Notes: generated by a model not told the origin, from the sequence alone. Counted from the first letter of the stretch, positions 6,666 to 14,293 are shown. The stretch: DNA of 16,682 nt from Nitrospirota bacterium (GCA_016212685.1 JACREW010000093.1:1-16682); one strand, 5' to 3'. Made by a program: numbers and translations.

Positions 6666-7394
6666 ATGGACAGAAAGGATGAAGCAAAACACTCCATAGG
6701 CAAAATAACGATTGGCATTAGAGAAGACACACTTGTTTTAGAAATAGTCGCTTTCATTCGGCAGCAATTACCCTCATGGAGAGACGATCCCGATAGGGCT
6801 CAAGAGCAGGCTGAAAACAGATTAAACCTACAGTTGTGTAAATTTCTTGATTCACGCGCACGTGACGAATTCCCTATGGTCCGCTTTGATCATGAGGAAT
6901 ACCAAGGTGGGCGTAGAAGCGTTGACCTCTCCGCCTCTCTGGCTGAACCAACGATGATTGATGCAAGGGTACATACAATCTATGATCCTATTCTTGTTAT
7001 CGAAGGCAAACGGCTTCCAGCCCCCTCTTCCGATCGCGAAAAAGAATATGTTACCGGAGGAGAAGATGAAACCAGCGGTGGAATCCAGCGTTTTAAGCTG
7101 GGTCTTCATGGCGCAAGCTTGAACACAGTAGCAATGGTTGGTTACATTCAAAAACAAACCGCGCGTCACTGGTATAACCAAGTCAATACATGGATTTCAG
7201 AACTTGTCGGCGGCACAAATCAAGATTCTTGCACTTGGAATGAGACAGAGAAACTTATGCTGCTTGAAGAAGACGTGCAGAAGGGCATCTCAAGTTCTCG
7301 ATCAGTTCATATAAGGAGTAATCGTGTATCGAGTAGGAAGATAATGATCCATCACCTTTGGATTGCAATTTACTATAAACAGAAGCGAGTATAA
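6666..7394 (+). CDS. PD-(D/E)xK-like restriction nuclease partner of the methyltransferase
   Basis: ATG 6666 gives 242 residues; a TTG two codons earlier (6660) would overlap the methyltransferase stop. Counting from ATG 6666, RRSVDLSA has Asp87 and YDPILVIEGKRLP has Glu113 and Lys115. This matches the D...ExK metal-binding core of PD-(D/E)xK nucleases. Further conserved-looking segments are GGIQRFKLGLHG (138-149), MVGYIQKQ and a C-terminal IHHLWIAIYY. Its position directly after the methyltransferase suggests it supplies the cutting activity, or a nuclease-like recognition role. I do not recognise the exact family. The stop overlaps the start of the PAP2 gene by 1 bp. Confidence 0.65.
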   Translation: MDRKDEAKHSIGKITIGIREDTLVLEIVAFIRQQLPSWRDDPDRAQEQAENRLNLQLCKFLDSRARDEFPMVRFDHEEYQGGRRSVDLSASLAEPTMIDARVHTIYDPILVIEGKRLPAPSSDREKEYVTGGEDETSGGIQRFKLGLHGASLNTVAMVGYIQKQTARHWYNQVNTWISELVGGTNQDSCTWNETEKLMLLEEDVQKGISSSRSVHIRSNRVSSRKIMIHHLWIAIYYKQKRV

Positions 7395-8284
7395 TGTTTG
7401 CACAACTTTCAAAACTCCGCCCTGCCGATACCATCACCGCTTTATTCAGTTTTTTCCTTCTAATTCTGACCGCATTTTTTTACAACAAAATTCCCTTTGC
7501 TCCTTATCTCATTCTCATATACGCATCGCTGATATTCTTTCAGCTAATTCTCATTTATCTGAGCAGGCTCAACTCCTTTCTCACCTTGACGCGCGATATT
7601 ATATTCCCTGTCATCAGCGTGCTGATAATCTTTGACAGCCTCGGGCTTGTCGTCCACAATATCAATCCGCAGGACATCGATTATCTCCTCATAAGGCTCG
7701 ATTATCTTATTTTCGGATTTTACCCCACAGTCGCTGCCGAAAGGTTTATTAACCCCATCCTGACCGATGTTTTACAGGTCGCTTATTCTACGTATTATTT
7801 TCTGCCCATAATCCTCGGCGTGGTTCTTAAAATAAAAAAACAAAATGAAGACTTTGAAAAATCTCTGTTCTTCATACTGCTCTGCTTTTATCTTTCTTAT
7901 GCCGGTTACATTCTCTTTCCTGCGCTCGGGCCGAGGTATGCGATGGATCACCTGCATGAAACCACACTCGGCGGGTTTCTCGTTTCAAAGCCGATTCAGG
8001 ATATCCTGAACATGCTTGAAGGCGTTAAGAGGGACGCCTTTCCGAGCGGGCATACGGGCATTGCGCTAACAGTGCTTTACCTTGCCTATAAATATGCAAG
8101 AAGTATCTTTTGGGTAATGCTGACGCCGGTAATGCTTCTGATCGTAGCGACCGTTTATTGCAGGTATCATTATGTTGTTGATGTCATAGGCGGCGTACTG
8201 CTTACGGTTGTCACGATAGCCGTTGGTGAAGTATACTATAAACCTCATTCAAGGCATGATAGACTTACCATACAGCAGGATTAA
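7394..8284 (+). CDS. PAP2-superfamily membrane phosphatase/phosphotransferase
   Basis: A 296-residue polytopic membrane protein. The PAP2 signature is spread over the C-terminal half: LGPRYAMDH (178-186), FPSGHTG (216-222, catalytic PSGH) and CRYHYVVDVIGG (256-267), containing the second histidine and the conserved Asp. Hydrophobic helices occupy about 15-30, 35-57, 67-88, 125-145, 157-177, 224-255 and 265-280. The layout resembles the inositolphosphotransferase/Aur1-like branch of PAP2, which acts on lipid phosphates at the membrane. The start overlaps the preceding stop as TAATG, and only a weak AGAAG is seen upstream. Substrate is unknown. Confidence 0.85.
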   Translation: MFAQLSKLRPADTITALFSFFLLILTAFFYNKIPFAPYLILIYASLIFFQLILIYLSRLNSFLTLTRDIIFPVISVLIIFDSLGLVVHNINPQDIDYLLIRLDYLIFGFYPTVAAERFINPILTDVLQVAYSTYYFLPIILGVVLKIKKQNEDFEKSLFFILLCFYLSYAGYILFPALGPRYAMDHLHETTLGGFLVSKPIQDILNMLEGVKRDAFPSGHTGIALTVLYLAYKYARSIFWVMLTPVMLLIVATVYCRYHYVVDVIGGVLLTVVTIAVGEVYYKPHSRHDRLTIQQD

Positions 8285-8522
8285 GGACGGCATACTCATA
8301 GAAGTCAGGGTCGCTCCGCGCTCCTCGAAAAGAGAAATCGCAGGCGCTGTGAATAATATCGTAAAGGTTAAACTTACGGCGCCGCCTGTTGACGGCGCGG
8401 CCAACGAGCAGCTTATTGAGCTTTTGTCCGAAAGGTTGAAGATAAAAAAAAGCAGCATAACGATCATAAAAGGCGAGGCATCCAGAAGGAAGACTGTTAA
8501 AATAACGGGAGCGGATTTTTAA
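8256..8522 (+). CDS. YggU/DUF167 family protein
   Basis: ATG 8256 gives 88 residues; the TTG at 8223 would overlap the PAP2 gene by 62 bp and is less likely. The segments LIEVRVAPRSSKREIAG, VKVKLTAPPVDGAANEQLIELLSERL and IIKGEASRRKTVKI (C-terminal) are the hallmark of the small alpha/beta DUF167 family, whose function is unknown. It overlaps the PAP2 gene by 29 bp and the next gene by 1-3 bp (TAATG), so it is probably translated from a shared mRNA. Confidence 0.85.
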   Translation: MIDLPYSRIKDGILIEVRVAPRSSKREIAGAVNNIVKVKLTAPPVDGAANEQLIELLSERLKIKKSSITIIKGEASRRKTVKITGADF

Positions 8523-9367
8523 TGCAGAGCATGACAGGTTTCGGGGCGTCGGAGAAGGAGGGATTTAAGGTGGAAATCCGCTCGTTGAACCATAAGCATA
8601 TCGATATCAACATAAAAATGCCTTCCGCCCTTATGGAGCACGACATGGCGATAAGAAATATGGTTAAAGACCGTTTTGCGCGGGGCAAATTCGATGTCGG
8701 CATTTCCATAACCGACAGGCAGCAGACTAAGGTAGGCGTCAATCTGGAGCTTGCCGGAAAGATCCACAGCGCATTTTCCGAACTCCAAAAAAACCTGTCG
8801 TTGCCCGGAAGCATCGGCATCGATTTCTTCTCCGGCTACAGGGAGCTTATAATAACCGAAGAGCCGGAGTACAGCAGCGAAGCCCTGTATCAGGCTGTTT
8901 CGGATGCGTTGTCGAAACTTCAAGACATGAGGAATACCGAAGGGAAAAACCTCAAAAGCGAGTTGTCGGCGCGGATAAGCGGATTGCGAAAACTCCCTGA
9001 TGATATAGAGACTGAGGCAAAGGATGCCTCTCTGCGCCGCAAGGAAAGCCTTCAGAAAAAAATAAGCGACCTTATTCCGGACATACCCATTGACGAAAGC
9101 AGGCTGGCGCAGGAGATAGCGTTTTTAGCGCAAAAAAGCGACATCACCGAAGAGTTAATGCGATTAAGGAGCCATATTCAACAATTTGCGTCCATCCTGT
9201 CCGAAGGAGGCAATGCGGGCAGAAAGTTCGATTTTATCCTTCAGGAAATGCACAGGGAGGTCAATACCATCGCGTCAAAAAGCGACGATATTAAAATAAT
9301 AAACCGGACTATCGAAATGAAGACAGAGATTGAAAAGCTCAGAGAGCAGGCCCAAAATATACAATAA
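8522..9367 (+). CDS. YicC/YloC-family endoribonuclease
   Basis: The 281-residue protein starts MQSMTGFGASEKEG and continues VEIRSLNHKHIDINIKMP, the YicC N-terminal domain. It ends with the DUF1732 region FILQEMHREVNTIASKS and IEMKTEIEKLREQAQNIQ, both full length. E. coli YicC is an endoribonuclease linked to small-RNA turnover and stationary-phase survival. The start is coupled to the preceding stop (TAATG). The position before the RemA-like gene and gmk is a common arrangement in many bacteria. Confidence 0.92.
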   Translation: MQSMTGFGASEKEGFKVEIRSLNHKHIDINIKMPSALMEHDMAIRNMVKDRFARGKFDVGISITDRQQTKVGVNLELAGKIHSAFSELQKNLSLPGSIGIDFFSGYRELIITEEPEYSSEALYQAVSDALSKLQDMRNTEGKNLKSELSARISGLRKLPDDIETEAKDASLRRKESLQKKISDLIPDIPIDESRLAQEIAFLAQKSDITEELMRLRSHIQQFASILSEGGNAGRKFDFILQEMHREVNTIASKSDDIKIINRTIEMKTEIEKLREQAQNIQ

Positions 9368-9375
9368 ACTATAAA

Positions 9376-9669
9376 ATGAAAAATTCACTTATAAACATAG
9401 GGTTCGGAAATGTGGTATCGGCAAGCAGGGTGGTGGCTGTCGTGAACCCCGGATCTTCTCCCATTAAAAAATTAAGAGACGAGGCAAGGGAGCGAGGCAA
9501 GCTCATAGACGCCACCGAAGGAAAGAAGACGCGCTCGATAATAGTGACGGACAGCGACCACATAATCCTGTCCGCCATTCAGGTGGAGACAATAACACAG
9601 AGGGTCTCGGGCCGGATGACCGCAGAACTAAAGGGAAACGAGGAAACAGATGAAACAAAGAAAAGGTAG
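9376..9669 (+). CDS. DUF370/RemA-family regulator
   Basis: The 97-residue protein contains INIGFGNVVSASRVVAVV, PGSSPIKKLRDEARERG, LIDATEGKKTRSIIVTDSDH and ILSAIQVETITQR, which match the RemA/DUF370 family from end to end. In Bacillus, RemA is an oligomeric DNA-binding activator of biofilm and osmoprotection genes. In other phyla the family is conserved beside gmk but its role is unclear. About 15 extra residues after the conserved core are charged. No Shine-Dalgarno is visible before ATG 9376. It overlaps gmk by 20 bp. Confidence 0.9.
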   Translation: MKNSLINIGFGNVVSASRVVAVVNPGSSPIKKLRDEARERGKLIDATEGKKTRSIIVTDSDHIILSAIQVETITQRVSGRMTAELKGNEETDETKKR

Positions 9670-10267
9670 CCTGTTTGTGGTATCGGCCCCTTCAGGGGCC
9701 GGAAAGACCACGCTTTGTTGGAAGCTCTGCGATTCCCTTGCCGGGATAAGACATTCAGTATCTTATACTACCCGCAGTCCGAGGCCCGGAGAGACAAACG
9801 GAGTTCACTATACCTTTGTGGACGAAGACGAATTCCGCTCCATGATAACCGAAGGCGAGTTCGTAGAGTGGGCGGAGGTGCACGGCAATTTTTACGGGAC
9901 ATCTAAAAAAAGGATCGAGGACATGACAGACGCGGGCTCCGATGTCATACTCGATATCGATGTCCAGGGCGCACGGCAGATAAAAGAGCATTTTCCGGAC
10001 AGCGTATTGATCTTTGTCCTGCCCCCTTCGATGGAAGCGCTTAAAGAGAGGCTTGCAGGCAGGAAGACCGATTCTGAAGATGTCATTAAAATGAGGCTTC
10101 AGAACGCAATAGACGAAATAAAGGAGTATAAAAATTACGATTATGTTATAGTAAATGATTCCCTCGATAATGCCCTTAAGGAAATATCCTCCATTGTCAT
10201 AGCCGAAAGGGTGAAGATATCGAAGATGGAACATGACCGGATAAAAGAAAACTTTTTGAAGTTATAA
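9650..10267 (+). CDS. gmk: Guanylate kinase
   Basis: Phosphorylates GMP to GDP with ATP in the cytoplasm. The 205-residue protein has the P-loop SAPSGAGKTT (12-21), the GMP-binding part SVSYTTRSPRPGE (37-49) and GVHYTFV, then the FVEWAEVHGNFYGTS lid region and DVILDIDVQGARQIK. Length is typical. GAGGAA lies a few bases before ATG 9650, inside the end of the DUF370 gene, so translation is probably coupled. No damage is seen. Confidence 0.97.
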   Translation: MKQRKGSLFVVSAPSGAGKTTLCWKLCDSLAGIRHSVSYTTRSPRPGETNGVHYTFVDEDEFRSMITEGEFVEWAEVHGNFYGTSKKRIEDMTDAGSDVILDIDVQGARQIKEHFPDSVLIFVLPPSMEALKERLAGRKTDSEDVIKMRLQNAIDEIKEYKNYDYVIVNDSLDNALKEISSIVIAERVKISKMEHDRIKENFLKL

Positions 10268-10295
10268 CACAACATAGAACATAAGGAGGAACTGC

Positions 10296-10688
10296 ATGGA
10301 TATTATATCGCTTCCCGTCGAATACGACAAAAAGAAGATAGAGAGCAGATACAGGCTTGTTGTAATCGCAGCCCAGAGGGCCCGGGAACTTTCTCTGGGA
10401 GCGGCGCAGAAGGTTCAGGCAAAGGCCAAGAAGGTAACCACAACCGCCGTTCTGGAGGCCCTTTCCGGCAATATCGAATATATAACCGGAGAAGAGGCTG
10501 TTGCCGCGCGAGAGAAGGCGGACAAGATAGATTACAAGAAGCTCATAGAAGAGAAAAGAAAACCCATAGAAGATCTGTCGGAGCTTGAAAAAGACCTCAA
10601 GGTATATCTCCACGAAAAAGGAGCCACGGAAAAGGCGCTCGAAGAACTTTTCGCCGAATCCGAAGGGGAAGAAGAGACCGGGGAGTAA
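10296..10688 (+). CDS. rpoZ: DNA-directed RNA polymerase omega subunit
   Basis: The 130-residue protein has the omega core: SRYRLVVIAAQRARELSLGA (17-36), then AKKVTTTAVLEALSGNIEYI (44-63). Omega promotes RNA polymerase assembly. GGAGG (10285-10289) lies 6 bases before ATG 10296. Compared with the E. coli protein of about 90 residues, it carries a C-terminal extension of about 45 residues rich in Lys and Glu, ending in an acidic tail. Placement between gmk and coaBC supports the assignment. Confidence 0.9.
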   Translation: MDIISLPVEYDKKKIESRYRLVVIAAQRARELSLGAAQKVQAKAKKVTTTAVLEALSGNIEYITGEEAVAAREKADKIDYKKLIEEKRKPIEDLSELEKDLKVYLHEKGATEKALEELFAESEGEEETGE

Positions 10689-10711
10689 TCATATACTCTG
10701 TAACCTTTTCA

Positions 10712-10755
10712 AAGGGGGTGGCCCAAAAATTTCGCGACCTTTTTGGGCTGTAACG
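10712..10755 (+). promoter_or_regulatory. Strong Shine-Dalgarno separated from the coaBC start by a hairpin
   Basis: AAGGGGGTG (10712-10720) differs from the ideal ribosome-binding sequence by one base that still allows a G-U pair. It lies 35 nt before GTG 10756. Between them a 9-bp perfect inverted repeat, GCCCAAAAA (10721-10729) and TTTTTGGGC (10740-10748), forms a hairpin with a 10-nt loop. If the hairpin forms, about 7 nt remain between the Shine-Dalgarno and the start. No T-run follows, so it does not look like a terminator. Confidence 0.55.
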
Positions 10756-11958
10756 GTGTTAAAAGACAGGTCCATACTGCTGGGAATTACCGGAAGCGTA
10801 GCCGCCTATAAGTCCCTCGAACTTATTAAAGGATTTGTTAAGGATGGCGCTTCGGTTAAAGTTATCATGACCGGGGCCGCGAAGCGTTTTATCACCCCCA
10901 TGTCCGTAGAGATTGCGTCAGGCGGAAACGTTTACTGCGACATGTTTGAATCTCCCCTGTCCCATGTGAGCCTTCCCGCCGACGCGGACCTTTTTGTTAT
11001 AGCGCCCGCAACCGCAAATATCATAAGCAAATACGCCGGCGGAATCGCGGACGATCTCCTCAGCACCTCGTTGCTCGCCTTCAACGGCAAGATAATCATT
11101 GCGCCTGCCATGAACTGGAGGATGTACGAAAACCCGATTTTCCAGAAAAACCTCCATTATCTTCTTTCGCTCGGCGTAAAGGCTGTCGGGCCTGAGCATG
11201 GAAGCCTCGCCTGCGGCGAAGAAGGCATGGGAAGAATGGCCGATGTGGAAAAAATAACGGAGGCCGTAATGACTTCCCTCTCAAAGCAGGATTTGGCGGG
11301 AGAGCAGGTGCTTGTTACGGCGGGTCCGACAAGGGAATATATAGATCCGGTGAGATATATATCGAATCGGTCTTCGGGCAAAATGGGCTATGCCATCGCT
11401 AAGATCGCGAAAAGACGGGGCGCCGACGTCACGCTAATAAGCGGCCCTACCGCCATAAAACCGCCCGACGGCATCGAGGTTATCAATGTCGAAACAGCCG
11501 ATGAAATGCACGCCTCGGTGATGGACAATGTCCCCATGTCTTCCATATTCATCATGTCCGCTGCCGTTGCCGATTTCGTTCCCGTTGAGGCGAAGAACAC
11601 CAAGATCGAAAAGAAAGAGAAGTTTTCTCTCAATCTCGTAAAAACCTCCGACATCCTCGAAGAAGCCGGAAGGTTTAAAAACAAGCCCTTTATCGCCGGT
11701 TTTTCCGCGGAAACGGGGAACAGGCTCGACAGGGCTCGGAAGAAACTCGTCAACAAGAATATAGACATGATCGTATTTAACGACGTGTCAAAGGCGGGCT
11801 CGGGCTTCGATGCCGACACCAATGAAGTGGTGATCATTTACAGGGGCAAAGAAGGAGAAATTCATGAACAGCCGTTGCAACTTATGTCCAAAGAAGATGT
11901 CGCGTCGGCTCTGTTTGACATGATAGCCTCTCTGAAGAACGAAGGATTGAGCGACTGA
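10756..11958 (+). CDS. coaBC: Bifunctional phosphopantothenoylcysteine decarboxylase/phosphopantothenate-cysteine ligase
   Basis: This enzyme does two steps of coenzyme A synthesis: it joins phosphopantothenate to cysteine and decarboxylates the product using FMN. From GTG 10756 (400 residues, the usual length) the CoaC half shows GSVAAYK, SHVSL with His70, PAMN (117-120) and the flap SLACGEEGMGRM with Cys153. The CoaB half starts near 183 with VLVTAGPTREYIDPVRYISNRSSGKMG and includes IMSAAVADF and FNDVS. The open frame extends further upstream into rpoZ, but those codons do not resemble the family. An in-frame ATT at 10729 is correctly spaced from a strong Shine-Dalgarno and is an alternative start. 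The stop overlaps the next ATG (TGATG). Confidence 0.94.
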   Translation: MLKDRSILLGITGSVAAYKSLELIKGFVKDGASVKVIMTGAAKRFITPMSVEIASGGNVYCDMFESPLSHVSLPADADLFVIAPATANIISKYAGGIADDLLSTSLLAFNGKIIIAPAMNWRMYENPIFQKNLHYLLSLGVKAVGPEHGSLACGEEGMGRMADVEKITEAVMTSLSKQDLAGEQVLVTAGPTREYIDPVRYISNRSSGKMGYAIAKIAKRRGADVTLISGPTAIKPPDGIEVINVETADEMHASVMDNVPMSSIFIMSAAVADFVPVEAKNTKIEKKEKFSLNLVKTSDILEEAGRFKNKPFIAGFSAETGNRLDRARKKLVNKNIDMIVFNDVSKAGSGFDADTNEVVIIYRGKEGEIHEQPLQLMSKEDVASALFDMIASLKNEGLSD

Positions 11959-12635
11959 TGGAAGACAGCGCGTATATAAAGAGGCTTAAGGAGAGGTTGC
12001 GACAGAAGCCCGATTCAAAACTGTTCCTATCCTTTGCGGAGGAGTTGAGGAGAAAGGACAGGATCGATGAGGCTATAGCCGCGCTTCTGGAAGGGATTAA
12101 GAAAAATCCTGAATTCATTACCGCCCATCTTGCACTCGGACGGTGGTACCTTTCGAGCGATATGCTGCCGGAGGCTAAAAAAGAGTTTTTAGAGGCGGCG
12201 GGGAAATCGCCTGATAATATTTTTGCCCGCAAAGGACTTGCGAAAATATATAAAAGGATGGGCGAGGAAGAGAGCGCAGCAGAAGAGTATAAAAAAATAT
12301 TTGAAATAAATCCCCTCGATAAGGATGCCGCCGCGTATCTTGCTGCCACGGGCTATTCGTTAAAAAAACCGGAAGCGCTGGAGATTGAAAGCAAGGAAGC
12401 GGAAGTAGTATTTGAATCGCAGGAAGAGGCGGAAGTTTTAGAGTCCCCGTCAACTATCACTACACGCTCAAAAAAGGAAGTCGTAGACCGCTTGAATCTA
12501 TTTTTAGAGGCGGTCAAGAATAGGTTTGCCGTCAGCAAAAAGGCTGCGGTCAAAGACCGTTTAAGCAGGATGTTGAAGGCGATAAATATCCGTTTTGCTG
12601 CCCCTCCGCCTGCTGCTCCATCATATAAAGATTGA
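11958..12635 (+). CDS. Tetratricopeptide-repeat protein
   Basis: The 225-residue protein has TPR-like helix pairs at about residues 17-50, 52-85 and 87-120. Examples are AIAALLEGIKKNPEFITAHL and AAEEYKKIFEINPLDKDAAA, with the typical small and Pro positions. A charged Glu-rich linker follows (about 135-165). The C-terminal part (about 173-213) repeats a pattern, DRLNLFLEAVKNRFA then DRLSRMLKAINIRFA, before a Pro/Ala-rich end. No signal peptide is seen. TPR proteins hold partners together; the partner here is unknown. It overlaps coaBC by 1 bp. Confidence 0.8.
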   Translation: MEDSAYIKRLKERLRQKPDSKLFLSFAEELRRKDRIDEAIAALLEGIKKNPEFITAHLALGRWYLSSDMLPEAKKEFLEAAGKSPDNIFARKGLAKIYKRMGEEESAAEEYKKIFEINPLDKDAAAYLAATGYSLKKPEALEIESKEAEVVFESQEEAEVLESPSTITTRSKKEVVDRLNLFLEAVKNRFAVSKKAAVKDRLSRMLKAINIRFAAPPPAAPSYKD

Positions 12636-12641
12636 TAATCG

Positions 12642-13721
12642 GTGTCTCCTGTGACAAACAAAAGAATAATAAATATCCGGCGAATTATCGGTTCCAGAAA
12701 ACTGGACGGCCTTCTGATAACCAACAATAAAAACATACGCTATCTGACCGGCTTTACCGGTTCTTCAGGGTTTTTAATCATCACTAAAGACAAGAATCTC
12801 TTCTTTACCGACTTCCGTTACAAAGAGCAGGCAGAGGCAGAGGTACCCGGATGGGAAATAACCATAGAAAACGGCAGGAGGACAAAACTTATCACCGGCC
12901 TTATAGAGAAGCTGGCGATTAAGCGCCTGGGGTTCGAGCAGTCCATTAGTTACGAGTTTTACGATCTTTTAAGGGCTAAACTCTCTGCTGTTTTAGCGCC
13001 TCAGAAAAACCTTGTCGAAAATCTGCGAAAGATAAAGGCTGAGGAAGAGATCAAAAGCATTAAGAAGGCGATAGAGAGGGCTGAAGGGGCGTTTTTAGCG
13101 GTAAGGCCGAGAATAAGACCGGGAATGGGAGAAAGGGATGTTGCCCTGAGAATTGAAGAGCAGCTTAAAAAAAGAGGATGCAAAGGCCCGGCTTTTGATA
13201 TAATAACAGCCTCGGGAAAAAACTCCTCCATGCCCCACGCGAGACCCTCAGAAAAGAAGATAGAAAAAGGCGATTTTGTTATAATCGACTGGGGCGGGGA
13301 GGCTGATGGATATTATTCGGATATGACGCGCACACTTCTGATGAACGGCAAAGGGCTTTCGGACAAAATAATGATTTACGAAACTGTTAATAAGGCCCGT
13401 AAAAAAGCCGTATCGTCCGCGAAAGAAGGTATTAAAACAGAGGACATCGACGACGCTGCCAGGGATGTGATAAAAAAGGCCGGCTACGGCGAGTTTTTCG
13501 GACACGGGACAGGGCACGGGGTTGGGCTTGATGTTCATGAGCATCCCCGTGTATCATGGACAGGGAGCGAAAGGGTGCGTAACGGCATGGTTTTCACTAT
13601 CGAGCCGGGAATATATATCCCTGAACTGGGCGGCGTGAGAATAGAGGATATGATACTGGTTAAAAACGGAAAGGCGGAACTCTTAACAGGTTTAAGCAGG
13701 GATTTGGATATAATTAATTAG
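12642..13721 (+). CDS. M24-family Xaa-Pro aminopeptidase
   Basis: The 359-residue protein has a creatinase-like N-terminal domain with ITNNKNIRYLTGFTGSSG (26-43) and a pita-bread catalytic domain. The metal ligands are Asp216 in IIDWGG, Asp227 in YYSDMTRT, His292 in GTGHGVGL, Glu321 in TIEPGIY and Glu335 in VRIED; His299 of VHEHP is also conserved. It removes N-terminal residues before proline. GTG 12642 is used; a second GTG at 12651 is possible, and neither has a clear Shine-Dalgarno. Placement just before efp is common, and a link to proline-rich peptide turnover is inference. Confidence 0.93.
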   Translation: MSPVTNKRIINIRRIIGSRKLDGLLITNNKNIRYLTGFTGSSGFLIITKDKNLFFTDFRYKEQAEAEVPGWEITIENGRRTKLITGLIEKLAIKRLGFEQSISYEFYDLLRAKLSAVLAPQKNLVENLRKIKAEEEIKSIKKAIERAEGAFLAVRPRIRPGMGERDVALRIEEQLKKRGCKGPAFDIITASGKNSSMPHARPSEKKIEKGDFVIIDWGGEADGYYSDMTRTLLMNGKGLSDKIMIYETVNKARKKAVSSAKEGIKTEDIDDAARDVIKKAGYGEFFGHGTGHGVGLDVHEHPRVSWTGSERVRNGMVFTIEPGIYIPELGGVRIEDMILVKNGKAELLTGLSRDLDIIN

Positions 13722-13732
13722 GAGGTGCGGTA

Positions 13733-14293
13733 TTGATTACCACCGGAGATTTCAGAAAAGGTAAAAAGATAGAATACAAAGGCGACCCTTGCGAGATTGT
13801 CGACTTTCAGCATGTAAAAATGGGACGCGGCGGCGCCGTGGTGCGGACAAAGCTAAAAAGTCTCAGGTCTGGCAATGTACTCGAAGATACTTTCAGGTCC
13901 GGCGAGAAGTTCGAAGCGCCGAGCCTTGAAGAAAAAGACATGCAATATCTTTACGAGCAAGACGACCTGCACTATTTCATGGATATGGAATCATACGAGC
14001 AGATTCCCCTTACTTCCGCACAACTCGACGATACAAAAAAGTTCATTAAAGAGAATATGATAGTTAAAATCCTCTATTACAAGGGCGCGCCTATGAGCGT
14101 GGAGCCGCCTATGTTTGTAGAGCTTGCGGTAGCCGAAACAGAGCCTGCGTATAAGGGCGATACCGCTTCGGGCGGAAGCAAGCCGGCAACCCTCGAGACA
14201 GGGGCTGTGGTCAAGGTGCCTTTCCATATTCAGGTAGGCGACGTATTGAAGATAGATACAAGGACATCGGCGTATATAGAGAAGGTTAAATAA
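13733..14293 (+). CDS. efp: Translation elongation factor P
   Basis: EF-P rescues ribosomes stalled at consecutive prolines. The TTG start at 13733 is well supported: GGAGGTG (13721-13727) lies 5 bases before it and the protein begins MITTGDFRKGKKIEY, as in the family. The 186 residues include VDFQHVKMGRGGAVVR (24-38), TFRSGEKFEAP, YLYEQDDLHYFMDMESYEQI and the end domain KPATLETGAVVKVPFHIQVGD. The tip that enters the ribosome carries Arg32, where many EF-Ps have Lys, and the preceding residue pattern is MGRG rather than PGKG. This start and tip are the only unusual points. Confidence 0.95.
   Translation: MITTGDFRKGKKIEYKGDPCEIVDFQHVKMGRGGAVVRTKLKSLRSGNVLEDTFRSGEKFEAPSLEEKDMQYLYEQDDLHYFMDMESYEQIPLTSAQLDDTKKFIKENMIVKILYYKGAPMSVEPPMFVELAVAETEPAYKGDTASGGSKPATLETGAVVKVPFHIQVGDVLKIDTRTSAYIEKVK

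Noticed and set aside
7390..7395. TATAAT at the start of the PAP2 gene as a -10 box
   Set aside because: It overlaps the start codon, would place transcription inside the gene, and has no good -35 at 16-18 bp.
8223..8255. Earlier TTG start for the YggU protein
   Set aside because: It would overlap the PAP2 gene by 62 bp and add residues that do not resemble the family.
9755..10234. Long minus-strand open frame inside gmk
   Set aside because: It is a shadow of a clearly real gmk gene and has no family features.
10721..10748. Hairpin as a rho-independent terminator between rpoZ and coaBC
   Set aside because: No T-run follows the stem, the T-rich part is inside the 3' arm, and the downstream gene has no promoter of its own that I can see.
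10585..10755. Upstream extension of the coaBC frame to an ATG inside rpoZ
   Set aside because: The added 57 residues are basic, unlike the family, and lie mostly within the rpoZ coding frame; the GTG at 10756 gives the expected length.
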